A DNA stretch of 7,386 bases from NCBI GenBank assembly GCA_030650265.1, contig JAUSEJ010000826.1, positions 1-7,386 of the forward strand, in the 5' to 3' direction. Position numbers and translations under genes: made by a program. This document shows positions 1 through 6,127 of the stretch, piece after piece (within the stretch, counting starts at the first letter, position 1; each line of letters begins with the position of its first letter). The notes beneath the pieces were generated by a model that was not told the origin of the DNA, did not search any database, and saw only the letters and a program-made list of their open reading frames with translations. The DNA comes from Dehalococcoidia bacterium (GTDB lineage Bacteria; Chloroflexota; Dehalococcoidia; JACPQF01).

Positions 1-327
1 AGGCTGGCGGCCAGGTACATGACGATGAATCTTGCCATGGACTTTGGTGGTTACAAGCGACTGTTCAAGGTGCGCGAGGGCGAGCTAGAGGAAATTGGCC
101 CCGCCACGATTATGGGCGATCCTGTCGACGTCTATATCAGGGGCACGACCGAGTTTTGGGAAAAGCTGCTGCAGCCGGTTCCACCAGCCGGCTTTCAGAA
201 CGTTATGGCCGGATTGCGCGGGAGAAACAGCGAAATAACCGGAAACTTCGAGCTTTATCATGCCTACGCCTGGGCGATAAATCGGCTGATCGGCGTGATG
301 CGGGATCGGCAAAACAGCATCGTGTAG
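1..327 (+). CDS. C-terminal part of a putative SCP2-like (sterol carrier/lipid-binding) protein, left-truncated
   Basis: The reading frame is open from base 1 to tandem TAG codons at 325-330, so the gene probably begins outside the window. An internal start at ATG 19 or ATG 25 would give about 100 residues, but neither has a convincing Shine-Dalgarno sequence. The visible protein has no signal peptide or membrane segment. Its pattern is a beta-rich first half (GGYKRLFKV, then a GDPVDVYIRGT strand), then FWEKLLQ, a PVPPAG turn, a GNFELYH segment and a final amphipathic helix ending RLIGVMRDR. This order resembles the C-terminal half of SCP2-type domains, which bind lipids or acyl-CoAs in a hydrophobic tunnel. 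That assignment rests on fold pattern and context only, with no catalytic motif to test. The alpha/beta hydrolase starts 31 nt after the first stop codon, so the two are probably co-transcribed. Alternative: an unrelated small conserved hypothetical protein. Confidence 0.5.
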   Translation, partial: RLAARYMTMNLAMDFGGYKRLFKVREGELEEIGPATIMGDPVDVYIRGTTEFWEKLLQPVPPAGFQNVMAGLRGRNSEITGNFELYHAYAWAINRLIGVMRDRQNSIV

Positions 328-343
328 TAGACTCGACGAGATG

Positions 344-351
344 AAGGAGGT
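344..351 (+). promoter_or_regulatory. Shine-Dalgarno sequence that sets the hydrolase start
   Basis: AAGGAGGT is a full 8-base match to the usual 16S anti-Shine-Dalgarno sequence. It lies 7-8 nt before GTG 359. The upstream ATG at 341 overlaps this motif and has no ribosome binding site of its own, so translation most likely starts at GTG 359. Confidence 0.75.
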
Positions 352-358
352 TCAGAAA

Positions 359-1213
359 GTGACGAGATTTGAGCCATCAGTCGGCAAATACGTTTATCTC
401 GAAGTTCAAGGGGTAGAGTATCGCGTCTATTTTGAGGAGAGTGGCAGCACTGGCATCCCCCTGGTCTGCCAGCACACTGCCGGGGCGGATGGCAGCCAGT
501 GGCGCCATCTAATGACTGACGAGGACATTACCTCCAGGTTCCGTGTCATCGCTCCCGATCTGCCCTATCACGGCAAATCGCTGCCACCTGAATCGGTCGA
601 GTGGTGGAAACAGGAATATAAGCTGACTAAGAGCTTCAAGATCGACTTTCACCTGGCCCTGATACGGGCTCTGGACCTCGATCGGCCGGTGTTCATTGGT
701 AGCTCGATGGGAGGGCAACTGGCGCCAGATCTCGCTCTGGCCTGTCCGGACGAGTATCGGGCCGTAATCGGTCTCGAGGCCAGCCTCAAGACCCACGTGG
801 GGGACATGCGCTATTATCGACACCCGCGGGTAAATGGCTCCGATGCGGCCGGCGTGATGGCCTATAACTTGTGCGGGCCGGGCAGTCCGGAACGGTACAA
901 GCGGGAGATTGCCTGGGGCTATAGCCAGGGCGGGCCCGGGGTTTTCACGGGCGACATCAACTACTACGAAACCGAACACGATTTGCGTGATACCGCCCAC
1001 CTCATCGATACATCCCGTTGCTCTGTCTACATAATGAACGGCGAATACGATGCGGCAACCGGCATCAAAGAAGGCCTGGAGCTTACTGCGAGGATAAAGG
1101 GCGCCAGGTTCATTCCCCTTTACGGTCTAGGCCACTTTCCGGCGACCGAGGATTTTCAGAGTTTGAAGAAATCTCTTATGCCGGTCCTCGAAGAGATTGC
1201 GGCGAGGAAGTGA
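359..1213 (+). CDS. Alpha/beta hydrolase fold protein
   Basis: This is a predicted soluble cytoplasmic serine hydrolase of 284 residues, counted from GTG 359. A longer reading from ATG 341 would add six residues encoded by the Shine-Dalgarno region. The fold markers are in order: an oxyanion-hole segment QHTAGADGSQW near residue 40, the strand RVIAPDLPYHGKS, the nucleophile elbow GSSMGG with Ser116, Asp231 in NGEYDAATG, and His259 in GLGHFPATE. The triad is therefore complete. Residues of about 150-210, with GPGSPERYK and YSQGGPGVF, form the likely cap domain that sets substrate choice. Family members include C-C bond hydrolases of aromatic ring-cleavage pathways, esterases, lactonases and dehalogenases. 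The nucleophile is Ser rather than Asp, which argues against a haloalkane dehalogenase. The substrate cannot be read from sequence. The gene follows the SCP2-like frame by 31 nt and is followed by a G-rich tract. Confidence 0.85.
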   Translation: MTRFEPSVGKYVYLEVQGVEYRVYFEESGSTGIPLVCQHTAGADGSQWRHLMTDEDITSRFRVIAPDLPYHGKSLPPESVEWWKQEYKLTKSFKIDFHLALIRALDLDRPVFIGSSMGGQLAPDLALACPDEYRAVIGLEASLKTHVGDMRYYRHPRVNGSDAAGVMAYNLCGPGSPERYKREIAWGYSQGGPGVFTGDINYYETEHDLRDTAHLIDTSRCSVYIMNGEYDAATGIKEGLELTARIKGARFIPLYGLGHFPATEDFQSLKKSLMPVLEEIAARK

Positions 1214-1242
1214 GGGGTAAGAGGGTAAAAGGGGGATCGGGG
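1214..1242 (+). other. G-quadruplex motif just after the hydrolase stop
   Basis: Four G runs of 4, 3, 5 and 4 bases are separated by loops of 5, 5 and 3 bases (TAAGA, TAAAA, ATC). This meets the standard four-run G-quadruplex pattern. It begins at the base after the TGA stop and lies on the coding strand, so it would also be present in the RNA. No classical hairpin-plus-T-tract terminator is visible behind the hydrolase. A role in transcript 3'-end behaviour is speculation. Confidence 0.55.
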
Positions 1243-1286
1243 AATAGTAAGTGGGCTGAAGGCTGATTGCAGAAAGCTCCTACCGA

Positions 1287-1314
1287 TTGACTATTGTCAC
1301 TCAGGCTGTATAAT
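1287..1314 (+). promoter_or_regulatory. Sigma-70-type promoter of the AOR gene
   Basis: The -35 box TTGACT (1287-1292; consensus TTGACA) and a perfect -10 box TATAAT (1309-1314) are separated by 16 nt. Transcription would start near 1320-1322, giving a leader of about 80 nt before ATG 1403. This is the best promoter-like sequence noticed in the window. It separates the AOR gene from the hydrolase transcript. The short GGCTGA-A-GGCTGA repeat at 1254-1266 lies just upstream. Confidence 0.65.
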
Positions 1315-1320
1315 TGGTGG

Positions 1321-1402
1321 GTCACAACCTGTAGCCTTGCGAGATGAGCCCCGGATCACGGGGAAATCCTGAGACGTCCAGATGAAGGAGGTATTAAAAA
1401 AG
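1321..1402 (+). promoter_or_regulatory. 5' leader of AOR with GC-rich hairpin, possible cis-regulatory RNA
   Basis: This is the predicted untranslated leader between the promoter and ATG 1403. It contains a strong stem, CCCCG (1349-1353) with CGGGG (1359-1363), closed by a GATCA loop, and a GACGTC palindrome at 1373-1378. The hairpin has no T-tract after it, so it is not an intrinsic terminator. I could not match it to a riboswitch consensus I know, including the molybdenum/tungsten cofactor type that would make sense for this gene. It may be an ordinary leader. Confidence 0.3.
1385..1392 (+). promoter_or_regulatory. Shine-Dalgarno sequence that sets the AOR start
   Basis: This AAGGAGGT is identical to the one before the hydrolase; a 13-base stretch (339-351 and 1380-1392) is shared. 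It overlaps ATG 1382, which therefore cannot be served by it, and stands 10 nt before ATG 1403. Starting at 1403 gives the family-typical N-terminus MHGGYMGRFLFVNLTTGE. Confidence 0.75.
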
Positions 1403-3166
1403 ATGCACGGCGGATACATGGGAAGATTCCTGTTCGTCAACCTGACCACTGGTGAACTGAAGATCGAAGAACCAGATGAGAAACTGCTCAAGGATTACAT
1501 TGGCGGCTACGGCATCGGCGTACGACTGCTCTACAGCATGATGAAGCCAGGTGTCGATCCGCTCGGACCCGACAACATCCTTGGTTTCGCGGCCGGTCCC
1601 CTTTCGGGCACCAGGGCCCCTCACGGCTCACGCTACACGGTGTTTGCCAAGTCACCTCTCACGGGTGGCTGGGGCGATGCCAATTCGGGCGGCGACTTTG
1701 GCCCGGGAATGAAATTCGCTGGCTTTGACGCTGTCTTCTTCAGTGGCATATCGTCCAAGCCGGTCTACCTTCTTCTCGATTCCGGCAAAGCCTCGCTAAA
1801 GGATGCCGGCCACCTGTGGGGCAAGGACAGCAATGAAACCGAGGACATCTTGCAGAAGGAACTGGGAGCGAAAGTTCAAGTTTCCTGTATTGGCCCTTCT
1901 GGCGAAAAGCTGTCGCTCATTTCCTGCGTCATGAATAACAAGGGTCGCGCTGCCGGCCGCTCCGGCCTTGGCGCCGTGATGGGATCGAAGAGGTTGAAAG
2001 CGGTGGTGGCCAAAGGCGGCCTGACTGTCCCCGTGAGCGACAACGCTGGTCTAATCAAGTTCAGGCGGGAGGCCATAAAGAACATGACAACTCCCGCCGG
2101 TCAGTTGTTTCAGAAATATGGCACGGCCGCCATTGTTGCTGCTTCCTCGCGCAGCGGCGACGCTCCCATCAAGAACTGGGGTGGCGTGGGAGTTGTCGAC
2201 TTTCCCAATGGCGCCGCGATCAGTGACGAGGCTGTCATCGCCTACCAGTCCAAGAAGTATGGCTGCTACCTCTGCCCCACTCCTTGTGGCGGCATCATGA
2301 AGGCTGTGTCGAAGGACTATGAGTTGGAAGCCGGCTCTCACAAGCCGGAGTACGAGACATTGGCTGCCTTTGGCACGGTCTGCCTGAACGACAACCTCGA
2401 ATCCATCATTGTTGCCAATGATATCTGCAACCGCTATGGCCTTGACACCATCTCGGCTGGCGCTGTTCTAGGCTTTGCTCTCGAGTGCTACGACAACGGC
2501 CTAATTGACAAAGGCGATACTGGTGGCATCGAGTTGACCTGGGGCAATCACAAGACCATAATTGAGATGCTTGAGAAGCTAGCCAAGCGCGAGGGTTTCG
2601 GCGACATCCTCGCTGATGGAGTCAAGAAGGCGGCAGAGAAGATCGGTAAGAACGCCGCCGACTATGCCATTCATGTCGGTGGCCAGGAAGTCGCCATGCA
2701 TGATTCCCGGCTGGCCGAACACTACTACGCCACCTATAAATTCGACGCCACGCCTGGTCGCCACACTCAAGCCCGTCCTGGCTCGCATGTATTGAACTCT
2801 TCCGGCGCCTGCCTGATCGGCAACATTCTGATGAGCAAAGAGAATTATCTGAACAAGTCTTTGGCTCTGGTCACGGGTTGGGAACGCACAGACGACGAAC
2901 TAAAGGTAATTGACGAGCGCATCCTGAACCTGCGTCACGCCTTTAATCTGCGAGAGGGCATAAACCCGAACGACCGCAAACTGCCAGGCCGGCTGGTGGG
3001 GCAACCGCCCCAAACAGAAGGGCCTCTGGCCGGCAAAAGTATAGACACCGCGGCAAAGACAGCCGCCTTCCTCGCTCTGCGGGGCTGGGATCCCATCACC
3101 TTCAAGCCGACTAAGGAGAAGCTACTCGATCTCGGCCTTGACGACGTGGCGGAGGATATCCTGTAG
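1403..3166 (+). CDS. aor: Aldehyde:ferredoxin oxidoreductase, tungsten-pterin type
   Basis: This cytoplasmic enzyme of the AOR family is expected to oxidise an aldehyde to the acid with ferredoxin, or run in reverse, using a tungsten bis-pterin centre and one [4Fe-4S] cluster. The protein has 587 residues from ATG 1403, slightly shorter than the roughly 605 typical of the family. The N-terminal domain (about 1-200) shows GPLSGTRAPHGSRYTVFAKS, GDANSGGDFGPGMKFAG and GRAAGRSGLGAVMGSKRLKA, the usual cofactor-binding segments. Cluster ligands are Cys288, Cys291 and Cys295 (CYLCPTPC), plus probable Cys470 in SSGACLIGN. The PEYETLAAFG and GLDTISAGAVLGF motifs of the central domain are present. The C-terminal domain has LRHAFNLREGINPND and LPGRL. 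The segment after VGGQEV reads AMHDSRLAEHYYATYKFDATPGRHTQ in order, shown here as AMHDSRLAEHYYATYK and FDATPGRHTQ, and differs from the canonical YDPRG-type loop, so the substrate may differ from classical AORs. No small ferredoxin subunit or cofactor-synthesis gene adjoins it. It has its own promoter. Confidence 0.93.
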   Translation: MHGGYMGRFLFVNLTTGELKIEEPDEKLLKDYIGGYGIGVRLLYSMMKPGVDPLGPDNILGFAAGPLSGTRAPHGSRYTVFAKSPLTGGWGDANSGGDFGPGMKFAGFDAVFFSGISSKPVYLLLDSGKASLKDAGHLWGKDSNETEDILQKELGAKVQVSCIGPSGEKLSLISCVMNNKGRAAGRSGLGAVMGSKRLKAVVAKGGLTVPVSDNAGLIKFRREAIKNMTTPAGQLFQKYGTAAIVAASSRSGDAPIKNWGGVGVVDFPNGAAISDEAVIAYQSKKYGCYLCPTPCGGIMKAVSKDYELEAGSHKPEYETLAAFGTVCLNDNLESIIVANDICNRYGLDTISAGAVLGFALECYDNGLIDKGDTGGIELTWGNHKTIIEMLEKLAKREGFGDILADGVKKAAEKIGKNAADYAIHVGGQEVAMHDSRLAEHYYATYKFDATPGRHTQARPGSHVLNSSGACLIGNILMSKENYLNKSLALVTGWERTDDELKVIDERILNLRHAFNLREGINPNDRKLPGRLVGQPPQTEGPLAGKSIDTAAKTAAFLALRGWDPITFKPTKEKLLDLGLDDVAEDIL

Positions 3167-3184
3167 TGGTCGTTCGCCCTGGAG

Positions 3185-3203
3185 CGCAGGCGTCTCGCCT
3201 GCG
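3185..3203. repeat. Perfect palindrome, 8-bp arms
   Basis: CGCAGGCG (3185-3192) and CGCCTGCG (3196-3203) pair perfectly around a TCT loop. It lies 18 bp after the AOR stop. There is no T-tract behind it, so it is not a textbook terminator. It resembles short palindromes that are dispersed between genes in many genomes; copy number cannot be seen from one window. Confidence 0.7.
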
Positions 3204-3250
3204 AATCACGTGGGTGGGTATCTGTTGCGTCGTATATGAACCGTTTAACC

Positions 3251-3288
3251 GTATGGGCGAATCCTTCTGCAGAATGATTCGCCCCTAC
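3251..3288. repeat. 38-bp near-perfect inverted repeat
   Basis: The two 19-nt arms pair at 17 of 19 positions. The core is GGGCGAAT (3255-3262) with ATTCGCCC (3277-3284), the centre is the palindrome TTCTGCAGAA (3265-3274), and the outer ends are GTA and TAC. The symmetry reaches the very centre, so an RNA hairpin could not form the innermost pairs. It looks more like a repeat element or a protein-binding palindrome than a terminator. Confidence 0.7.
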
Positions 3289-3384
3289 CCTGTCTTTCTC
3301 ACGTTGTTATGTCTTAAGGCGCCACCGGTGATCGCGGCTCTTCTCCGCTATTATGAGCGAATACAAATATCCATATCCGGCGAA

Positions 3385-3471
3385 ATTCGGGCCTGTAGGG
3401 TAGAAGATGTTTAACAAGATCCTTATTGCGAACCGGGGGGAGATCGCGGTCCGGATTATTCGGGCCTGTAG
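3385..3471 (+). repeat. 14-bp direct repeat spanning the biotin carboxylase start
   Basis: ATTCGGGCCTGTAG occurs at 3385-3398, just before the start codon, and again at 3458-3471, where it encodes part of the conserved IIRACRETG segment. The copies are 73 bp apart. The second copy is constrained by the protein, so the first is the odd one. It may be coincidence. Confidence 0.6.
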
Positions 3472-4906
3472 AGAGACCGGTATTCGCACTGTTGCCGTCT
3501 ATAGCGAAGCCGACCGCAATGCCATGCACGTGCGCTTCGCCGACGAGGCTTTCTTGATCGGGCCAGCACCGGCCAGGGAGAGCTACCTCAACGTGGAGCG
3601 GATACTTATAGTCGCTAGACAGTCCGGTGCAGACGCGATCCATCCGGGCTACGGGTTCCTTGCGGAGAACCCATCCTTTGCTGACAAATGCGAAGCGGCA
3701 GGCTTGACCTTTATCGGGCCGAGCTCAGACGCCCAAAGAGCCATGGCAGACAAAACGGCTGCCAGACGAAGAATGCTGGAAGCCGGGATCCCTATCGTTC
3801 CCGGTACCACCGAGCCTATAGCCAGTTTCGCGGAGGCGGCGGAGGCGGCGGCCGGCATCGGCTATCCCGTTATCATCAAGGCGGCCGGAGGTGGAGGCGG
3901 CAAGGGAATGCGCATCGTCGCCAGCGAAGCGGCTCTCGCCGATGCCGTCAGGATGGCCACCAGCGAGGTCAAAGCGGCATTTGGCGAATCCGCTGTGTAC
4001 ATAGAGAAATATGTGGAGCCGGCCCGACACATCGAAGTGCAATTGCTAGCCGATAACTTCGGGAACGTCATTCACCTCGGGGAAAGGGAGTGCAGTGTCC
4101 AGCGCCGCTATCAAAAACTAATCGAGGAGTCGCCCTCTCCTGCTCTCGACGACAACCTGCGTCACCAAATAACCGCCACGGCCGTCAGGGCGGCGGTGGC
4201 GGCAAACTATAACAACGCCGGTACGGCAGAATTCCTTCTGGCGCCGGACGGCAAATTCTATTTTCTCGAAATGAACACCCGTCTACAGGTAGAGCACCCG
4301 GTGACCGAGTTCGTCACCGGCGTGGACATCGTCAAAGCCCAGATCCACCTCGCCGCCGGGGAGAAGCTACGTTTCACGCAAGAGGAAATTCATCCGCAGG
4401 GTGCGGCGATCGAGTGCCGGATCTACGCCGAAGATCCATACAATATGTTTCTACCATCCATAGGGGTCATTCGCGCTATCCAGGAGCCCAGTGGGCCGGG
4501 AGTGCGCATTGAGAGCGCCGCTCACTACGGCATGCCAATAACCGTCTATTATGATGCTCTAATAGCCAAGATCATTACTTGGGGCAGCACCCGACACGAG
4601 GCCATCAATCGTATGCGGCGGGCGCTCAGAGAGTATCAGATTGTCGGCGTCAAAACCACCAAACCTTTCCATCAGTTTGTTATGGAGGACGACACTTTCT
4701 GCGGCGGTGCATATGACACGAAGTATGTGCAGAAGGTTTGGGGAGCGCAGACTCAAGAAGTAGAGGACCTATCGCCGGTAGCGGCACTGGCTGCCACGCT
4801 GGTGGCCCATGCCGGGCGCGCTACTCGCCATCGAGCTGCCGCTCAGCGAGAGACAGATAGCCCCTGGAAATACTTCGGCCGACGCGAAATGATGAGAAGG
4901 ACCTAA
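3407..4906 (+). CDS. accC: Biotin carboxylase subunit of an acyl-CoA carboxylase
   Basis: This ATP-grasp enzyme uses ATP and bicarbonate to carboxylate biotin on the carrier protein, the first half-reaction of acetyl-, propionyl- or related acyl-CoA carboxylases. The N-terminal domain begins KILIANRGEIAVRIIRAC; the ATP-grasp glycine loop GGGGGKGMRIV is at about 161-171. Catalytic positions match E. coli AccC numbering: Cys229/Lys237 in ECSVQRRYQKL (one lower), Glu288, Asn290, Arg292, Gln294, Val295 and Glu296 in EMNTRLQVEHP, and Arg338 in IECRIYAEDP. At 499 residues it is about 50 longer than E. coli AccC. The extra C-terminus, ending SPWKYFGRREMMRRT, looks like the linker found between the two parts of fused propionyl-CoA carboxylase alpha subunits. 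Translation starts at ATG 3407 behind a weak GGGTAGAAG. A pyruvate carboxylase A-subunit role cannot be excluded. Confidence 0.93.
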   Translation: MFNKILIANRGEIAVRIIRACRETGIRTVAVYSEADRNAMHVRFADEAFLIGPAPARESYLNVERILIVARQSGADAIHPGYGFLAENPSFADKCEAAGLTFIGPSSDAQRAMADKTAARRRMLEAGIPIVPGTTEPIASFAEAAEAAAGIGYPVIIKAAGGGGGKGMRIVASEAALADAVRMATSEVKAAFGESAVYIEKYVEPARHIEVQLLADNFGNVIHLGERECSVQRRYQKLIEESPSPALDDNLRHQITATAVRAAVAANYNNAGTAEFLLAPDGKFYFLEMNTRLQVEHPVTEFVTGVDIVKAQIHLAAGEKLRFTQEEIHPQGAAIECRIYAEDPYNMFLPSIGVIRAIQEPSGPGVRIESAAHYGMPITVYYDALIAKIITWGSTRHEAINRMRRALREYQIVGVKTTKPFHQFVMEDDTFCGGAYDTKYVQKVWGAQTQEVEDLSPVAALAATLVAHAGRATRHRAAAQRETDSPWKYFGRREMMRRT

Positions 4907-4914
4907 GGGAGAAG

Positions 4915-5424
4915 ATGCGCTACAATACCGATGTGGGGGAGCGATCTTTCGAGATCGAGATAAATGTAGATGATACCGGCAACCTATGGGCTTCGCTTGA
5001 CCGGGTACCGTATCAGATCGACATGCAATGCGTGGACGGGCAGAGGCTCTACAGCCTGATGGTCGGCAACCACTCCTACGAGCTTTTCATTGACGAGGTG
5101 GATGGTCGCTACCTGGTGTCCTTGCAGGGGCAGCTCTACGAAGCATCCGTAAGGGATAGCCGGATTTCCACAGCCCAAGACAAACCAAAGCCCGTGCTTC
5201 CGGGCGCTGGTGATCTACCGGTCAAGGCGCCGATGCCAGGCCTGGTCATAGCCGTTCACGTCGTCGAGGGGGACGAGGTGACCCAGGGTACCCGGCTCGT
5301 GATCCTTGCGGCAATGAAGATGGAGAACGAGATCGTTGCCCTCCGAGGGGGAAGGGTAACCAAGGTCCAGGTGAAACCCGGCCAACGAGTCGGCCACGGC
5401 GACGTCCTTTTGGTGATATCCTAG
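4915..5424 (+). CDS. accB: Biotin carboxyl carrier protein of acyl-CoA carboxylase
   Basis: This carrier swings its biotin between the biotin carboxylase and the carboxyltransferase. The 169-residue protein has a biotinyl domain at about 103-169, with the motif AAMKMENEI; Lys135 is the predicted biotinylated residue, 34 from the C-terminus, as usual. Residues 1-80 are beta-rich (RSFEIEINV, YSLMVGNHSYELFIDEV, YLVSLQGQLYEASVRD). They resemble the region that links carboxylase and carrier in fused alpha subunits, rather than the short N-terminus of E. coli AccB. A Pro/Lys-rich linker, DKPKPVLPGAG, separates the two. The start follows the biotin carboxylase stop by 8 nt, with GGGAG at 4907-4911. 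The carboxyltransferase subunit is not in the window. A carrier for oxaloacetate decarboxylase or pyruvate carboxylase is the main alternative. Confidence 0.9.
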   Translation: MRYNTDVGERSFEIEINVDDTGNLWASLDRVPYQIDMQCVDGQRLYSLMVGNHSYELFIDEVDGRYLVSLQGQLYEASVRDSRISTAQDKPKPVLPGAGDLPVKAPMPGLVIAVHVVEGDEVTQGTRLVILAAMKMENEIVALRGGRVTKVQVKPGQRVGHGDVLLVIS

Positions 5425-5437
5425 TCACGGAGGGCAA

Positions 5438-6103
5438 ATGCCTAGACGAGAGTTCGACAAGGCCCTTCAGGCGCTGGTGAACCATCTGCTGGAATTGGGT
5501 GACATGGTGGACAAGGCCATTGAGCGCTCGATCGAGCAGCTAACGAGTCGCGACATCGAGGGCGCCAGGCAGCTAGCCAGGGACGACAGCAAGATAAACG
5601 CCAAGCGTTTCGCGATCGAGGAGAGTTGCCTGCTCTTGCTGGCAACCCAACAGCCTATGGCTCGCGATCTGCGAATTATCGCGGCGATCATGGCAATCAC
5701 AACCGACCTGGAGAGGATGGGCGACCACGCCGAAGGGACTGCCAAGATCACCATTATGCTGGGGCAGGAACCCCTTGTGATGCCTCTCGTCGACATTGCC
5801 AAAATGGACGACAAGGCTCGCGATATGTTACATCGCTCGCTCAAGGCTTTTGTCGCGGGAGACGTTGAGGCGGCCAAGGCCATAGCGGCCGAGGATGATG
5901 AGGTGGACCGGCTAAATGAGCAAGTCTACGGTGAGCTTATCAAGCGGATGATCGAGAATCCCGAAACTATCCAGAGGGCAACCTACCTGCTATGGGTCTC
6001 CCATAACCTCGAGCGTATAGCCGACCGGGTCACCAACATCTGCGAGCGCATCGTGTTCATGGTTACCGGTCGCATGGAGGAGATGAATGTATCGAAGTAC
6101 TAG
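5438..6103 (+). CDS. phoU: PhoU-family phosphate signalling protein
   Basis: PhoU proteins link the Pst phosphate transporter to the PhoR-PhoB type two-component system and restrain phosphate uptake. The 221-residue protein is entirely helical in pattern, with the family's two tandem three-helix bundles. Each repeat carries the metal-binding signature: DLERMGDHAEG with Glu92 and Asp96 in the first, and NLERIADRVTNICE with Glu192 and Asp196 in the second. Length matches the family. There is no membrane segment. ATG 5438 is preceded by GGAGGG at 5429-5434 and lies 13 nt after the carrier protein stop, so it is probably read from the carboxylase transcript. No pst or pho partner gene is seen in the window, which is unusual but does not weaken the family assignment. 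Confidence 0.92.
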   Translation: MPRREFDKALQALVNHLLELGDMVDKAIERSIEQLTSRDIEGARQLARDDSKINAKRFAIEESCLLLLATQQPMARDLRIIAAIMAITTDLERMGDHAEGTAKITIMLGQEPLVMPLVDIAKMDDKARDMLHRSLKAFVAGDVEAAKAIAAEDDEVDRLNEQVYGELIKRMIENPETIQRATYLLWVSHNLERIADRVTNICERIVFMVTGRMEEMNVSKY

Positions 6104-6127
6104 CTCTCAGCTCCGGGCATCTAGCCA

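Larger units (their letters stand above)
3167..3406. other. Intergenic region with two palindromes
   Basis: This 240-bp gap separates AOR from the carboxylase operon and holds the two inverted repeats listed separately. The last 100 bp should contain the promoter of the biotin carboxylase gene. TATTAT at 3349-3354 is a possible -10 box, but no good -35 box stands 16-18 nt before it, so I do not call a promoter. A GTG-started frame of 82 codons crosses the region, but it is built from the palindromes, overlaps the next gene's start and has no protein-like pattern. Confidence 0.7.

Noticed and set aside
509..1000. 163-codon minus-strand frame opposite the hydrolase
   Set aside because: The plus strand encodes a complete catalytic triad across this region; the minus frame is its shadow.
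1349..1363. Intrinsic terminator or attenuator in the AOR leader
   Set aside because: The hairpin is followed by AAATCC rather than a run of T, so it does not fit an intrinsic terminator.
3185..3203. Intrinsic terminator for AOR
   Set aside because: The stem is strong, but no T-rich stretch follows it on either strand.
3349..3354. TATTAT as -10 box for the carboxylase operon
   Set aside because: No -35-like hexamer and no extended -10 TG is found at suitable spacing.
3166..3414. 82-codon plus-strand frame from GTG 3166
   Set aside because: It is made largely of the two palindromes, overlaps the biotin carboxylase start in another frame and has no recognisable protein pattern.
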